Shown here: piece by piece, positions 6,344-15,200 of the stretch
Layout: the number at the start of each line of letters is the position of its first letter
Position numbering within the stretch: position 1 is the first letter of the stretch
NCBI GenBank assembly: GCA_036380435.1
Contig: DASVES010000427.1
Coordinates: forward strand, 1 to 24,559
Direction: 5' to 3'
Source of the DNA: DASQDT01 sp036380435
GTDB taxonomy: Bacteria; Acidobacteriota; Blastocatellia; Pyrinomonadales; Pyrinomonadaceae
DNA length: 24,559 nt
Translations under genes and position numbers: made by a program
The notes under the pieces: generated by a model
The model's database searches: none
Told to the model about the DNA's origin: nothing
Seen by the model: only the letters and a program-made list of their open reading frames with translations

Positions 6344-7231
6344 ATGGAGAGACTGACAGAAATCAAACGCGAGCGAGAGAGCATCAACTGGACGACCACC
6401 ATTTTCGTGTCCATCTTCCATCTGGGCGCAATCGCCGCCCTCTTCATGTTCAGTTGGGAGGCGCTGGCCGTGTCCGTCTTCCTGCTGTGGCTCGCGGGCA
6501 GCCCCGGCATCGGCATGGGCTTCCACCGGCTGCTCACGCACCGGGGGTTCAAGACGCCGAAGTGGGTCGAGTATCTGCTCTCCATCTGCGGCACGCTCAC
6601 CCTCGAAGGCGGTCACATCGACTGGGTCGTCACCCATCGCATCCACCACGCGCACACGGAGGTGCCGGGCAAAGACCCGCACACGCCGCGCGAGGGCGGC
6701 TGGTGGTCGCACATGGGCTGGATTCTCCGCGGCACGGCGCAGCAGCACGGCGAGGCGGTGATGATGCGCTACGCGCCCGACCTGATGCGGGATCGCTTCC
6801 ACGTCCTGCTCAACAAGGTCTACTGGCTTCCCCTCGTCGTCGTCGGCGCGGCGCTCCTCTACTTCGGCGGCTGGTCGGTCTTCATGTGGGGCGTCTTCGG
6901 GCGCGTGGTCTTCGGGTGGCACTCCACCTGGTTCGTCAACTCGGCGACGCACCTGTGGGGCAAGCGCCGCTTCGTCACCACGGACGACTCGACCAACAGT
7001 TGGTGGGTGGCGCTCCTCACCTTCGGCGAGGGCTGGCACAACAACCACCACGCGCACCCGCGCGCCGCCCGCCACGGACTCATGTGGTACGAGGTGGACA
7101 TGAACTGGTACGGCATCCGCGCGCTCGAACTGATGGGCCTTGCCACAGACATCAAGCTCATCAGCCCGGCCGCCATCCGGGCCGCAGCCGCAGCCGCAGC
7201 CGAGCCGGAGTTACTCAGGCGCGCGGCATAG
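6344..7231 (+). CDS. Fatty acid desaturase (delta-9 acyl-CoA/acyl-lipid type)
   Basis: 295 aa integral membrane di-iron desaturase. All three histidine boxes are present: HRLLTH (61-66), HRIHH (98-102) and HNNHH (232-236), the last in WHNNHHAHPRAARHG, which is typical of the DesC/OLE1-like stearoyl desaturases. Hydrophobic segments lie at about 18-54 and 155-190. The enzyme introduces a cis double bond into saturated acyl chains, using O2 and electrons from ferredoxin or a similar carrier, and raises membrane fluidity. The C terminus ends in an Ala-rich stretch encoded by a GCAGCC hexanucleotide repeat (about 7180-7205). There is no strong Shine-Dalgarno. A long palindrome follows the gene and a two-component system comes next, which may control it. 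Confidence 0.92.
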   Translation: MERLTEIKRERESINWTTTIFVSIFHLGAIAALFMFSWEALAVSVFLLWLAGSPGIGMGFHRLLTHRGFKTPKWVEYLLSICGTLTLEGGHIDWVVTHRIHHAHTEVPGKDPHTPREGGWWSHMGWILRGTAQQHGEAVMMRYAPDLMRDRFHVLLNKVYWLPLVVVGAALLYFGGWSVFMWGVFGRVVFGWHSTWFVNSATHLWGKRRFVTTDDSTNSWWVALLTFGEGWHNNHHAHPRAARHGLMWYEVDMNWYGIRALELMGLATDIKLISPAAIRAAAAAAAEPELLRRAA

Positions 7232-7232
7232 C

Positions 7233-7317
7233 AAGGCAAAAGTAAAAAGGCAAAAGGCAAAAGTGAAAGAGCAGGCCGCCTCTTCACTTTTGCCTTTTGC
7301 CTTTTTACTTTTGCCTT
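7233..7317. repeat. 35-bp perfect palindrome made of GGCAAAAG-like units
   Basis: Positions 7233-7267 are an exact inverted copy of 7283-7317 with a 15-nt loop. The arms are low-complexity, built of AAGGCAAAAG and AAAAAGG units, and one more unit copy (ACTTTTGCCTT) follows at 7321-7331. It lies directly after the desaturase stop. It could end desaturase transcription, and its right arm supplies the -35 of the next promoter. Confidence 0.85.
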
Positions 7318-7339
7318 CTCACTTTTGCCTTCCTACAAT
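7311..7339 (+). promoter_or_regulatory. Candidate sigma-70 promoter of the histidine kinase gene, giving a leaderless mRNA
   Basis: TTGCCT (7311-7316) and TACAAT (7334-7339) are spaced by 17 bp. The expected transcription start, about 7 nt after the -10, coincides with the ATG at 7346, and no Shine-Dalgarno is present. The -35 is the last hexamer but one base of the palindrome's right arm. Confidence 0.5.
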
Positions 7340-7345
7340 GCCGCC

Positions 7346-8245
7346 ATGCGTATCGGCGGTCGTCGCAAGACGGTCATCTTCTTTCTGACGTTCGGAATTC
7401 TCCTGGTCGCGCTGGCGCTGGCGCTCAACGTCGGGTGGATTCTGCTCAACTGGCGTCAGGTCGCGCTCCTCGTCCTCGGCATCGTCTTCTTCACCCTCAT
7501 CATCACCGGCCTCGTCCTCAACACGACTTTCCTCATCCGCGAAATCCGCCGCAACGAGCAGCACGACGCCTTCATCAATTCCGTGACGCATGAGCTGAAG
7601 ACGCCGATTGCCTCGATCCGCCTCTACCTCGAAACCCTGAAGACCCGCGACGTGAACGAGGCGCAGCGCAAAGAGTTCTACGACATCATGCTCGCCGACA
7701 GCGACCGGCTCCTGCAAACCGTCGAACAGGTGTTGCGCGCCGGGCGCGCCTCGCACAAGCAGCGGCTCGCCAACGTCTCGGTCATCGACCTCGGCCGGGT
7801 CGTGCGCGAGTGCCTCGACCTGACGCGCGTCCGCTACAACCTGAACCCCGACGCGCTCCGTTACGTCGAGTCGATGGGCGACGCGCGCGCCCGCGTCGCG
7901 GGCGATGAAGACGAGCTGCGCGCCGCCGTTTCGAATCTTTTGGAGAACGCCGTCAAGTACTCGGACAAGGAGGTGCATATCTCCGTCGAGGTGGCGGCGC
8001 TCGACGAGCGGCGCTTGGCCGTGCGCGTCGCCGACCGCGGCGTCGGCATTCCGAGCAGCCAGCTCAAGCGCATCTTCAAACGCTTCTACCGCGTGCAGGG
8101 CGGCTTCATGAAGCGGTTCAAAGGGACGGGCCTCGGACTCTTCATCGTGCGCTCCATCGTCGAGAAGCACGGCGGGCGCGTCTTCGCCGAGAGCGCGGGT
8201 CTCGGGCAGGGCAGCACGTTCACCATCCACCTCCCGAGGGCATAA
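7346..8245 (+). CDS. Sensor histidine kinase with two membrane segments and no extracellular domain
   Basis: 299 aa. Two membrane helices (about 10-34 and 39-62) are joined by a turn of only a few residues, so no periplasmic sensor domain exists. The HisKA dimerisation/phosphoacceptor box is FINSVTHELKTP, with His82. The ATPase domain has the N box NLLENAVKYSD, G1 DRGVGIP, F box IFKRFYRV and G2 GTGLGLF. The ATG at 7346 is chosen over an in-frame TTG at 7325, which would overlap the -10 element. The kinase phosphorylates the response regulator encoded 6 bp downstream. With the sensor reduced to the membrane part, it may read membrane state, as does DesK, although DesK belongs to another kinase family. 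Confidence 0.92.
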   Translation: MRIGGRRKTVIFFLTFGILLVALALALNVGWILLNWRQVALLVLGIVFFTLIITGLVLNTTFLIREIRRNEQHDAFINSVTHELKTPIASIRLYLETLKTRDVNEAQRKEFYDIMLADSDRLLQTVEQVLRAGRASHKQRLANVSVIDLGRVVRECLDLTRVRYNLNPDALRYVESMGDARARVAGDEDELRAAVSNLLENAVKYSDKEVHISVEVAALDERRLAVRVADRGVGIPSSQLKRIFKRFYRVQGGFMKRFKGTGLGLFIVRSIVEKHGGRVFAESAGLGQGSTFTIHLPRA

Positions 8246-8251
8246 AAAGCG

Positions 8252-9055
8252 ATGAGCGCGGTGCTAATCGTCGAAGACGAACAACATCTGGCCGACGGCC
8301 TGCGTTTCAACTTGGAGGCCGAAGGCTACACGGTCGAGACGGTGGCCGACGGCGAAGCCGCGCTCACCCTCCTCATAGACCGGCGCGAGCACTTCGACGC
8401 CGTCGTGCTCGACGTGATGCTCCCCGGTAAGGACGGCTTCACCGTCGCGTCGGAACTGCGCCAAGCCGGGCGCTTCGTGCCGGTGCTGATGCTCACGGCG
8501 CGCGGCCGCCCCGAAGACGTGCTGCGCGGGTTCGAGTCGGGCGCGGACGACTACCTCCCCAAGCCGTTCGAGCTGGCAATCTTAATCGCGCGTCTCAACG
8601 GACTGCTCCGCCGCCGCGGGTGGTTCCAACTCGACCCGGACATCTCCTCGCCACCGGACGGGCCAGCCGCCCCGTCGGGCGCGTCCCAGTCTGAAAGTTT
8701 GAAGGACGGCAAACGGGCGGCCGATCTCGTGGGCGAGCTGTTCGTCTTCGACGGGAAGACGATTGACTTCGGGGCGCTGGAACTGCGAACCCGAGACCAG
8801 ACCATGCGTCTGACCTTGATGGAGGCGCGCCTCCTCCGTCATCTGATCGGGCACGCGGGGCGGGTCGTGTCGCGCAAGTCGCTGCTCGAAGACGTGTGGG
8901 GACTACAGGAAGACACGGACACGCGCGCCATCGACAACTTCATCGTCCGGCTCAGAAAATACATCGAAGACGAACCCGCCCGGCCCCGGCACCTCCTGAC
9001 GGTCAGGGGCGTCGGCTATCGCTTCGTCGCCGAGCCGGGCCGCCCAGCCGCCTGA
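8252..9055 (+). CDS. OmpR/PhoB-family response regulator
   Basis: 267 aa. The receiver domain spans about 3-118, with acidic pocket EDE (8-10), phosphoacceptor Asp54 in LDVMLPG, and the PKPF lysine near residue 107. The C-terminal winged helix spans about 170-262 (RLTLMEARLLRHLIGHAGRV; RAIDNFIVRLRKYIED; LLTVRGVGYRF). Between the two domains lies an unusually long linker of about 45 residues rich in Pro, Ser and Gly. It is translated 6 bp after the kinase and clearly pairs with it. Targets are unknown; the neighbouring desaturase or the kinase operon itself are natural candidates. Confidence 0.94.
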   Translation: MSAVLIVEDEQHLADGLRFNLEAEGYTVETVADGEAALTLLIDRREHFDAVVLDVMLPGKDGFTVASELRQAGRFVPVLMLTARGRPEDVLRGFESGADDYLPKPFELAILIARLNGLLRRRGWFQLDPDISSPPDGPAAPSGASQSESLKDGKRAADLVGELFVFDGKTIDFGALELRTRDQTMRLTLMEARLLRHLIGHAGRVVSRKSLLEDVWGLQEDTDTRAIDNFIVRLRKYIEDEPARPRHLLTVRGVGYRFVAEPGRPAA

Positions 9056-9104
9056 ACGCGTGTCGCCACACTCAACCGAAAACTGTTAGAGGAGGGAATG
9101 CGTG

Positions 9105-10271
9105 ATGTTCAAATCGAAGTCGGCGTCCTTCGTCGTCGCTGCGCTGTTGTCGGTCGTCGGGGCGCGCGCGGCCTGCGCGCAGGCCCTGTACGAGCTGCCG
9201 GAGAATGTGGAGACGCGTTGGGCGAGCCCCGAGAACCCGAGGGGCGAGAAGGGGAGGGGCGCGCAGGCGGCGGGCGGGCGCAAGGGTTCGCCGACGATTG
9301 CCATCAGGGCGGGCGCGAGCGCCGTGCTGGCCGAGGCGCAGAACACTTCCGGCATGGTGCGACGCATCTGGATGACCATCCCTGAGCGCTCGCCGCAGAT
9401 GCTGCGGGGCCTGCGTCTCGACATGTTCTGGGACGGCGCCGCGCGAGCGGCCGTGAGCGCGCCGCTCGGCGATTTCTTCGGCGTCGGCCTCGGCCAGATG
9501 GCGCAGTTCGAGTCGGCGCTCTTCTCGAATCCCGAGGGACGCAGCTTCAACTGCGTCGTGCCGATGCCCTTCAAGACCGGCATGAAGATCGTGATGACGA
9601 ACGAGAGCGGCAGAGACCTGCCGGAACTCTTCTACGACGTGGACTACACGCTCGGCGACCGCCACCCCGTCGGCACGCTCTACTTCCACGCTCATTGGCG
9701 GCGCGAGAACCCGACGACGCTGCAACGCGACTACGAAATCCTGCCCAGCGTTGCGGGTCGCGGCCGTTACCTCGGCGCCAACATCGGCGTCATCGTTGAC
9801 CGCGACACCTACTTCAACACGTGGTGGGGCGAGGGCGAAGTGAAAATCTACCTCGACGGCGACGCGCAGTTTCCCACGCTCGCCGGCACGGGCGCGGAGG
9901 ACTACATCGGCACGGCCTGGGGGCAGGGGCGCTTCGCGCACCTCTATCAAGGCTCGCCCGTCGCCGACGAGCAGAACATGCGCTGGTGCTTCTACCGCTA
10001 CCACGTCGTCGATCCCGTCTACTTCCGCCGCGACGTGCGCGTCACGATGCAGCAGATCGGCTACCTCGCCGACCACAGCCGCGGCGGACTGGCGCGCACC
10101 GCACGCCGCCTCTACCGCGCCGGCCCCGGCCTCGTCGAGAAGGACATCAAAGAGGACGGCAAGTTCGAGCGCACGGACGACTGGTCGAGCTGCGCCTACT
10201 TCTACCTCGACCGCCCCGAGAACAATCTGCCGCAACTCGACGCGGCGGAAAAGAGAATGGCCGGGTTGTGA
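9105..10271 (+). CDS. Secreted GH172 (DUF2961) glycoside hydrolase
   Basis: 388 aa. An N-terminal signal peptide runs to about 26 (FVVAALLSVVGARAACAQA). The start ETRWASPENPRGEKGRG, NTSGMVRRIWMTIP and the motif AGTGAEDYIGTAW (Glu265 in GTGAEDY) are hallmarks of DUF2961, now glycoside hydrolase family 172. Characterised members act on alpha-D-fructofuranosides and alpha-D-arabinofuranosides; the actual substrate here is not determined. The ATG at 9105 is preferred over GTG at 9102 because GAGGAGGG at 9088-9095 is well spaced. Activity is likely periplasmic or outside the cell. It is the first glycosidase gene of the carbohydrate locus. Confidence 0.88.
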   Translation: MFKSKSASFVVAALLSVVGARAACAQALYELPENVETRWASPENPRGEKGRGAQAAGGRKGSPTIAIRAGASAVLAEAQNTSGMVRRIWMTIPERSPQMLRGLRLDMFWDGAARAAVSAPLGDFFGVGLGQMAQFESALFSNPEGRSFNCVVPMPFKTGMKIVMTNESGRDLPELFYDVDYTLGDRHPVGTLYFHAHWRRENPTTLQRDYEILPSVAGRGRYLGANIGVIVDRDTYFNTWWGEGEVKIYLDGDAQFPTLAGTGAEDYIGTAWGQGRFAHLYQGSPVADEQNMRWCFYRYHVVDPVYFRRDVRVTMQQIGYLADHSRGGLARTARRLYRAGPGLVEKDIKEDGKFERTDDWSSCAYFYLDRPENNLPQLDAAEKRMAGL

Positions 10272-10284
10272 GACTTAATCGGCC

Positions 10285-11868
10285 GTGAGATTCAAACGCG
10301 TGAGGAAGTTGGGGCGCGCGGCGTCGGCTTCCGTTTTCATCCTCCTGCTATGGTCGTGTGCGGCGCAGACCGCGGCGCAGGAGCCGAACTACGCGCGTCT
10401 GGAGCGGGCCGCGGAGATGATCCGGCGGGGGCAACTCGCGCAGGCGGAGACGGAGTTGAACACCGTCCTACGCGCGCGTCCCGAGGAGGCGAACGCGCTC
10501 AACCTGCTCGGCGTCGTGCGCGCGCAGCAGAAGCGTTTCGAAGAGGCCGAGCGGTTGTTCCTGCGCGCCGTCAAGAGTTCGCCCACACTCGTCGGAGCCT
10601 TCGTCAACCTCGGCCAGCTCTACATCAGCACTGGCGACGAAGAGCGCGCACTGCGGGCCTTCGACGCGGCGGCCGCGCTCGCGCCCGACCACCCCGAGGT
10701 TAACTATCACCTCGCGGCAATCCGCGAAGGGCGTCGGGAGTTTGCGCGCGCGCTCGAACACCTCGGAAAGATACCCGGCGAGTTGCGCGGCCTTGAGCAT
10801 CTGCAACTCGTCGTCAGGTGTCTGCTCGGACTCGGCCGCGCGGACGAGGCGGCGGGCCTCGTCGCCCCGCTCAGGTCAGCTCAGAACACCGCCGCCACCG
10901 TCCCGCCCGAAGACGCGGCCGGCTTCGCCGCCCTCTTCGCCGCTCACGCCCGTACTGACGTGGCGCTGGAAATCTTGGGGGCCGCGCGCGGGCGCGCGCC
11001 CGACTCCTTCGCCGTCCTCTACAACCTCGGCGCGACACACCTCCAGCGGCGCGAGCTTGAGCGCGCCGAAGAGTTCTACCGCCGCGCGCTCGCCGCGCGT
11101 CCCGACGACGGCGCGACGCTCCGCGCCCTGGCGGGCGTAGAACGCGCGCGCGGCAATCTCGAAAAATCTCTCGGCTACGTCGAGCGCGCTCTGCGACTCG
11201 ACCCTGACTCCCGCGCGCTCCTCTACGACTACGGCTGGACGGCCCTCAACCTCGACCGCATCCCCCAGGCCCTGCCCGCGCTCGAACGCCTCCACCGCGC
11301 ACACCCGCAGGAGTCCGCGTACATCTACGCGCTGGCCGTCGCCCGCTTCTACAACAACGAGGACGCGCAGGCCCTCGCCCTCCTCAGACGCTACATCGGT
11401 CTCAACCCGCGCGACCCGCGCGGCCACTACGTGCTCGGCGTGATGCTCCAACTGATGATGAGGCGCGCCGACGCGCGCGTCGCGCTCGCCGAGAGCTTCG
11501 ACCTCACCCCCACGGCCGACGCAGCCCACTACCTCGGCCTCGTCGCCTACGACGAGGCCGACCTCGCGCAGGCCGAACACTGGCTCCGGCGCGCCGTCGA
11601 ACTCGAACCCTCGCACGCGCCGGCCCGCGCCGCCCTCGGCATGACCTACGCCCGGCGCAAAGACCTCGCCGCGGCGCGCGCCGAGCTTGAGCGCGCCGCC
11701 GCGCTCGACCCGCAAGACCTCACCGCGGCTTACCAACTCGGCCTGCTCTACACGCGCCTCGGCGAACGGGAGCGGGCGCGCGCCATGTTGGCCGTGGCCG
11801 ACCGCCTGCGCGCCGAGCAGCGTCAGACCGGGAGGGCCGGATTGAGGCTGGCCGAGCCGCCGAAGTGA
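10285..11868 (+). CDS. Large secreted/periplasmic TPR protein (first)
   Basis: 527 aa, starting with GTG 13 bp after the GH172 stop and with no clear Shine-Dalgarno. The N terminus (residues 1-32) is a signal sequence with a cysteine in LLLWSC, possibly a weak lipobox. The rest is a run of about 12-14 tetratricopeptide repeats recognisable by the pattern A..L..AL...P, for example EEAERLFLRAVKSSP, RAEEFYRRALAARPDDG, QAEHWLRRAVELEP. No catalytic domain is seen. Such proteins often stand next to Oar-like TonB receptors in Acidobacteriota; the role is probably scaffolding of outer-membrane or periplasmic complexes, but this is inference. Confidence 0.85.
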   Translation: MRFKRVRKLGRAASASVFILLLWSCAAQTAAQEPNYARLERAAEMIRRGQLAQAETELNTVLRARPEEANALNLLGVVRAQQKRFEEAERLFLRAVKSSPTLVGAFVNLGQLYISTGDEERALRAFDAAAALAPDHPEVNYHLAAIREGRREFARALEHLGKIPGELRGLEHLQLVVRCLLGLGRADEAAGLVAPLRSAQNTAATVPPEDAAGFAALFAAHARTDVALEILGAARGRAPDSFAVLYNLGATHLQRRELERAEEFYRRALAARPDDGATLRALAGVERARGNLEKSLGYVERALRLDPDSRALLYDYGWTALNLDRIPQALPALERLHRAHPQESAYIYALAVARFYNNEDAQALALLRRYIGLNPRDPRGHYVLGVMLQLMMRRADARVALAESFDLTPTADAAHYLGLVAYDEADLAQAEHWLRRAVELEPSHAPARAALGMTYARRKDLAAARAELERAAALDPQDLTAAYQLGLLYTRLGERERARAMLAVADRLRAEQRQTGRAGLRLAEPPK

Positions 11869-11980
11869 GTCGTTCGAGCAAGTGAGTTTGCGCGCATCCG
11901 AGTCGTCCGCGCGAGCGCGCAAAACCCCGGTCGTAGAGTTCGCTCCCGTACAGAGGCCGCCCGGCCGCCGAAATTTACTG

Positions 11981-12009
11981 TTGACAAGGCGAGAGCGTCG
12001 CTGTTATAC
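11981..12009 (+). promoter_or_regulatory. Sigma-70 promoter of the receptor operon
   Basis: TTGACA (11981-11986), a 17-bp spacer and TTATAC (12004-12009) form a near-consensus promoter in otherwise GC-rich sequence. Transcription would begin near 12016. Confidence 0.75.
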
Positions 12010-12020
12010 ACCTGCCCATC

Positions 12021-12042
12021 CGGTTAACCGTTTGCGTAAACG
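12021..12042. promoter_or_regulatory. LacI-family operator-like dyads just after the transcription start
   Basis: CGTTTGCGTAAACG (12029-12042) is a dyad with a central CG and GTTT/AAAC half-sites, the usual form of LacI/GalR-family operators; only one symmetric base pair deviates. A second perfect dyad, CGGTTAACCG (12021-12030), overlaps its edge. The position from about +5 to +27 suits repression by roadblock. The LacI-type gene at 23193 is the natural candidate regulator. Confidence 0.55.
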
Positions 12043-12241
12043 ATTTCCGGCGACAATCCTGGATTCTTACTTGGAGTTGAAAGTCCCCGCGAGACGCCCG
12101 GAGGCGGTCGTGGGGCGCACCGCCTTCCGCCGCCGCGTCGGGGAAGGGATGCCAGGTTTCCTCTCGCGGTAAAGCCCTTTGGGGCGCGCGCGCGTCTTCG
12201 GCGTTTCCCATCTCGGCGCAGGCAAAGCAACAGGAGGGTTC

Positions 12242-15200
12242 ATGAAAGTTAACAGGCTCGTCGTGCTCGCACTGCTGGCCCTCTGCTCGACGTGGGGCGT
12301 GAGCGCCCACGCCCAGAGCGACCGCGGAACCATCACCGGCACCGTCACGGATCAGAGCGGCGCCGTCGTCGCCGCGGCGAAGGTCACCGCCACGGCCACC
12401 GACACCGGCGAGGTGCGCGAGACGACCACCTCCGGCGAAGGCTCCTACACCTTCGCCGAGGTGAAGGCCGCGCCCTACAGAATCTCCGTCGAGGCTCAGG
12501 GCTTCAAGACGGCGACCACCGAGGACGTGAAGGTCGCCGTGCAGGTGACGCGCACGGTGGACATCACGCTGGAAGTCGGCGTCGTCGGCGACACGGTCAC
12601 GGTCACGGCCGAGGACACGCCCGTCATTCAGACGGAGAGCGCCGTCAGGCAGACGAACGTCAACGAGCGGCAGGTGAAGGAGCTGCCCCTCGCCGTGGCC
12701 GCCGAGTCGGGCGGGCGAACCCCCCTGGCCTTCATCTTCCTCGACAGCAACGTGAGCGCCGGCTCCGGCACCACGGGGCGGGGCACCGACGCCTCTAACT
12801 TCCGCGTCAGCGGCGGGCAGGGCCTCGGCACCGAGATTCTGATCGACGGCGCCAGCACGCGGCGCGCGCAGAACGGCACCTTCTTCTCCGAGGTCGCGCC
12901 GGGGCCAAACGCCTTCCAGGAGTTCACCATCTCGACTTCGAGCTACTCGGCCGAGTTCGGCAGCTCCTCGGGCGGCATCGTCAACTTCACCCTCAAGTCC
13001 GGCGGCAACGACTTTCACGGCGAGCTCTACGAGCTGCACCGCAACGACGCCTTCAACGCCAACACCTACGTCAACAACGCCCTCGGGCTGGCGCGTCCGC
13101 GCGACCACCAGAACAACTTCGGCGGCAACATCGGCGGCCCCATCTACCTGCCGCGCTTCGGCGAAGGCGGCCCGGCCTACTGGAGCGGCAAGAACCGCGC
13201 CTTCTTCTTCTTCAACTATGAGGGCTTCCGCTTCGCCCGACAGGAGAACACGCTGGTGAGCGTGCCCACGGCCCGCATGCGCGCCGGCGACTTCTCCGAG
13301 CTTCTGACCGACCCCTACGTGCTGTCCTCCTTAGGCGGCCCCGTCCAAATCTACGACCCGACCCAGGCGCCCGGCTCGCGCACCGCCATCCCCGGCAACC
13401 GCCTCGACCTCTACCGCGGCGGCGCCGTGCTCGACCCGGCCGGGGTAGCCCTCGCCAATCTCTTCCCGGCCCCGACGCGCGCCGGCGTCTTCCGCAACTA
13501 CGACGCGCGCAGCCTCTCGCCGACGACGATGGACAACTACGTCGGCAAGACGGACTTCATGCTCTCCGACCGCCAGCGCCTCGGCGTCAGCTACTCCTAC
13601 CGCAAGCTCGACAGCATCAAGGGCTTCGGCGGGCGCCCGGCCTTCACGCGCCTGCCGCCGCCCTTCACGCAGCAGGAGGTCTGGAACCAGGCCTTCAAGT
13701 CGCACTTCGCGCGCGTGCAGCACGACATCACTCTTTCGCCCACGGTCATCAACCACCTCAACCTCGGGTTCACGCGCTACGACGTGGCGAACATGAACTT
13801 CGGCGAGGGCATCCAGCCCAGCTCCTTCGGCGTCCCGGCCGGAGCGACGGCCAACTTCGCGCTGCCGCGCGTCGGCTTCCCCGGCTACGGCGACTTCATC
13901 ACGGGCGGCGACCCGCGCTCCTACATCGACGCCGGCTCGACCTTCTTCACCGACCACCTCTACGACAACACGGTGCAGATCTCCGACGCGCTGACGTGGA
14001 TCAAGGGGCGGCACACGATGAAGTTCGGCGGCGACGTGCGCATCCAGCAGTTCAACGTCACGCAGCAGATCGACCCGGGCGGCTCCTTCAACTTCCGTCA
14101 CGACCAGACGGCCGAGAACGTCGTGGTGGGGACTAACGAGGAGGGCAACCCCATCACCCAGGTGCAGGGCGGCTGGCCCATCGCGAGCCTCGTCACGGGC
14201 GCCACCGAGTTCTCCTTCCAGACCGTGACGGCCGTCGATCCCGGCTGGCGCTACTTCTACCCGGCCGTCTTCTTCACCGACGACATCAAGCTCACGCAGC
14301 GCCTGACCTTAAACGTCGGCGCGCGTTACGAAATCTCCTACCCGCGCACGGAGTCGAAGGGCCGCCTGCGCGGCTTCGACCCCGACGCCATCAACCCGGC
14401 CGTCGGCATCCGCGGCGCGCTCGTCGGCGCGGCCGGTCAGGGCGGCGTCTCGGCCGAGCACGAGGGACTGGCGCGTCCCGACTACTCGAACTTCGGCCCG
14501 CGCGTCGGCTTCGCCTATGCCCTCAACGATAAGACCGTGGCCCGCGGCGGCATCGGCATCTACTACGCGCCGATCCTCTACGGCTTCGAGGGCGGCAACA
14601 CCATCGAGGCGTCGTTAGGCTACCGCAACTCCGCCACGCCCAACGACGGCTGCCCGCGCTGCCGCCGCCCCGACTTCGGCTCGCTCCAGGCGCGCTACTT
14701 CCTGCGTAACCTGCCCGCCTCGGGGCCGCTCGCGCCCACGGCCGATCCCAACGATCAGTTCGTCAATCAGGGCATCGCGGTTGACTACTTCAACAAGGAC
14801 TACCGCACGGGCCGCACCGTCCAGTACAGCCTCGACGTGCAACGCTCGCTGCCGTCGAAGTTCGCCGCCTCCATCGGCTACATCGGCCACCGCGCCACGC
14901 GCCTGCGCTCGAACTTCGAGCGCCTCAACGCCGTCCCGCTCGACGCCCTCAAGCTCGGCTACCCGATCCTCAATACCTCGCTCGCCGACGCGCGCAACAA
15001 CGCGGCCTTCGTCACCTACGCGCAGTCGGTCAGCGTGCCGCTGCCGGCCGTGCCTTACGCCGGCTTTAACGGCACGGTCGCGCAGGCCCTGCGGCCGTTC
15101 CCGCAGTACGGCCGCATCCGCAGCCAGCTTGAGAGCAACGGCCAGAGCTGGTACAACGCCATGCAGGCCAAGCTCGACCGGCGCTACTCCAACGGCATCC

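Larger units (their letters stand above)
11869..12241 (+). other. Spacer and 5' leader before the TonB-dependent receptor gene
   Basis: No gene is seen. At 11887-11923 a 9-bp stem (TTTGCGCGC with GCGCGCAAA) might slow transcripts from the TPR gene but lacks a T-run. From the promoter at 11981-12009, the receptor mRNA would carry a leader of about 225 nt. The leader starts with operator-like dyads and is then GC-rich and probably structured; I recognise no riboswitch class. It ends with GGAGGG at 12232-12237. Confidence 0.55.

Noticed and set aside
7180..7205. GCAGCC hexanucleotide repeat at the end of the desaturase gene.
   Set aside because: Short, in-frame, and encodes only an Ala-rich tail; common in GC-rich genomes and too short to stand as a separate element.
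9072..10235. Long open minus-strand frames opposite the GH172, GH2 (19976-21433) and galactokinase (21769-23040) genes.
   Set aside because: They mirror the strong codon bias of the plus-strand genes, have unnatural Arg/Ala/Val/Glu-rich composition, no ribosome sites, and the plus-strand products match known families over full length.
12050..12230. The GC-rich receptor leader as a possible riboswitch.
   Set aside because: No conserved core of a known riboswitch class was recognised by eye; covariance-model search (Rfam) would be needed to support it.
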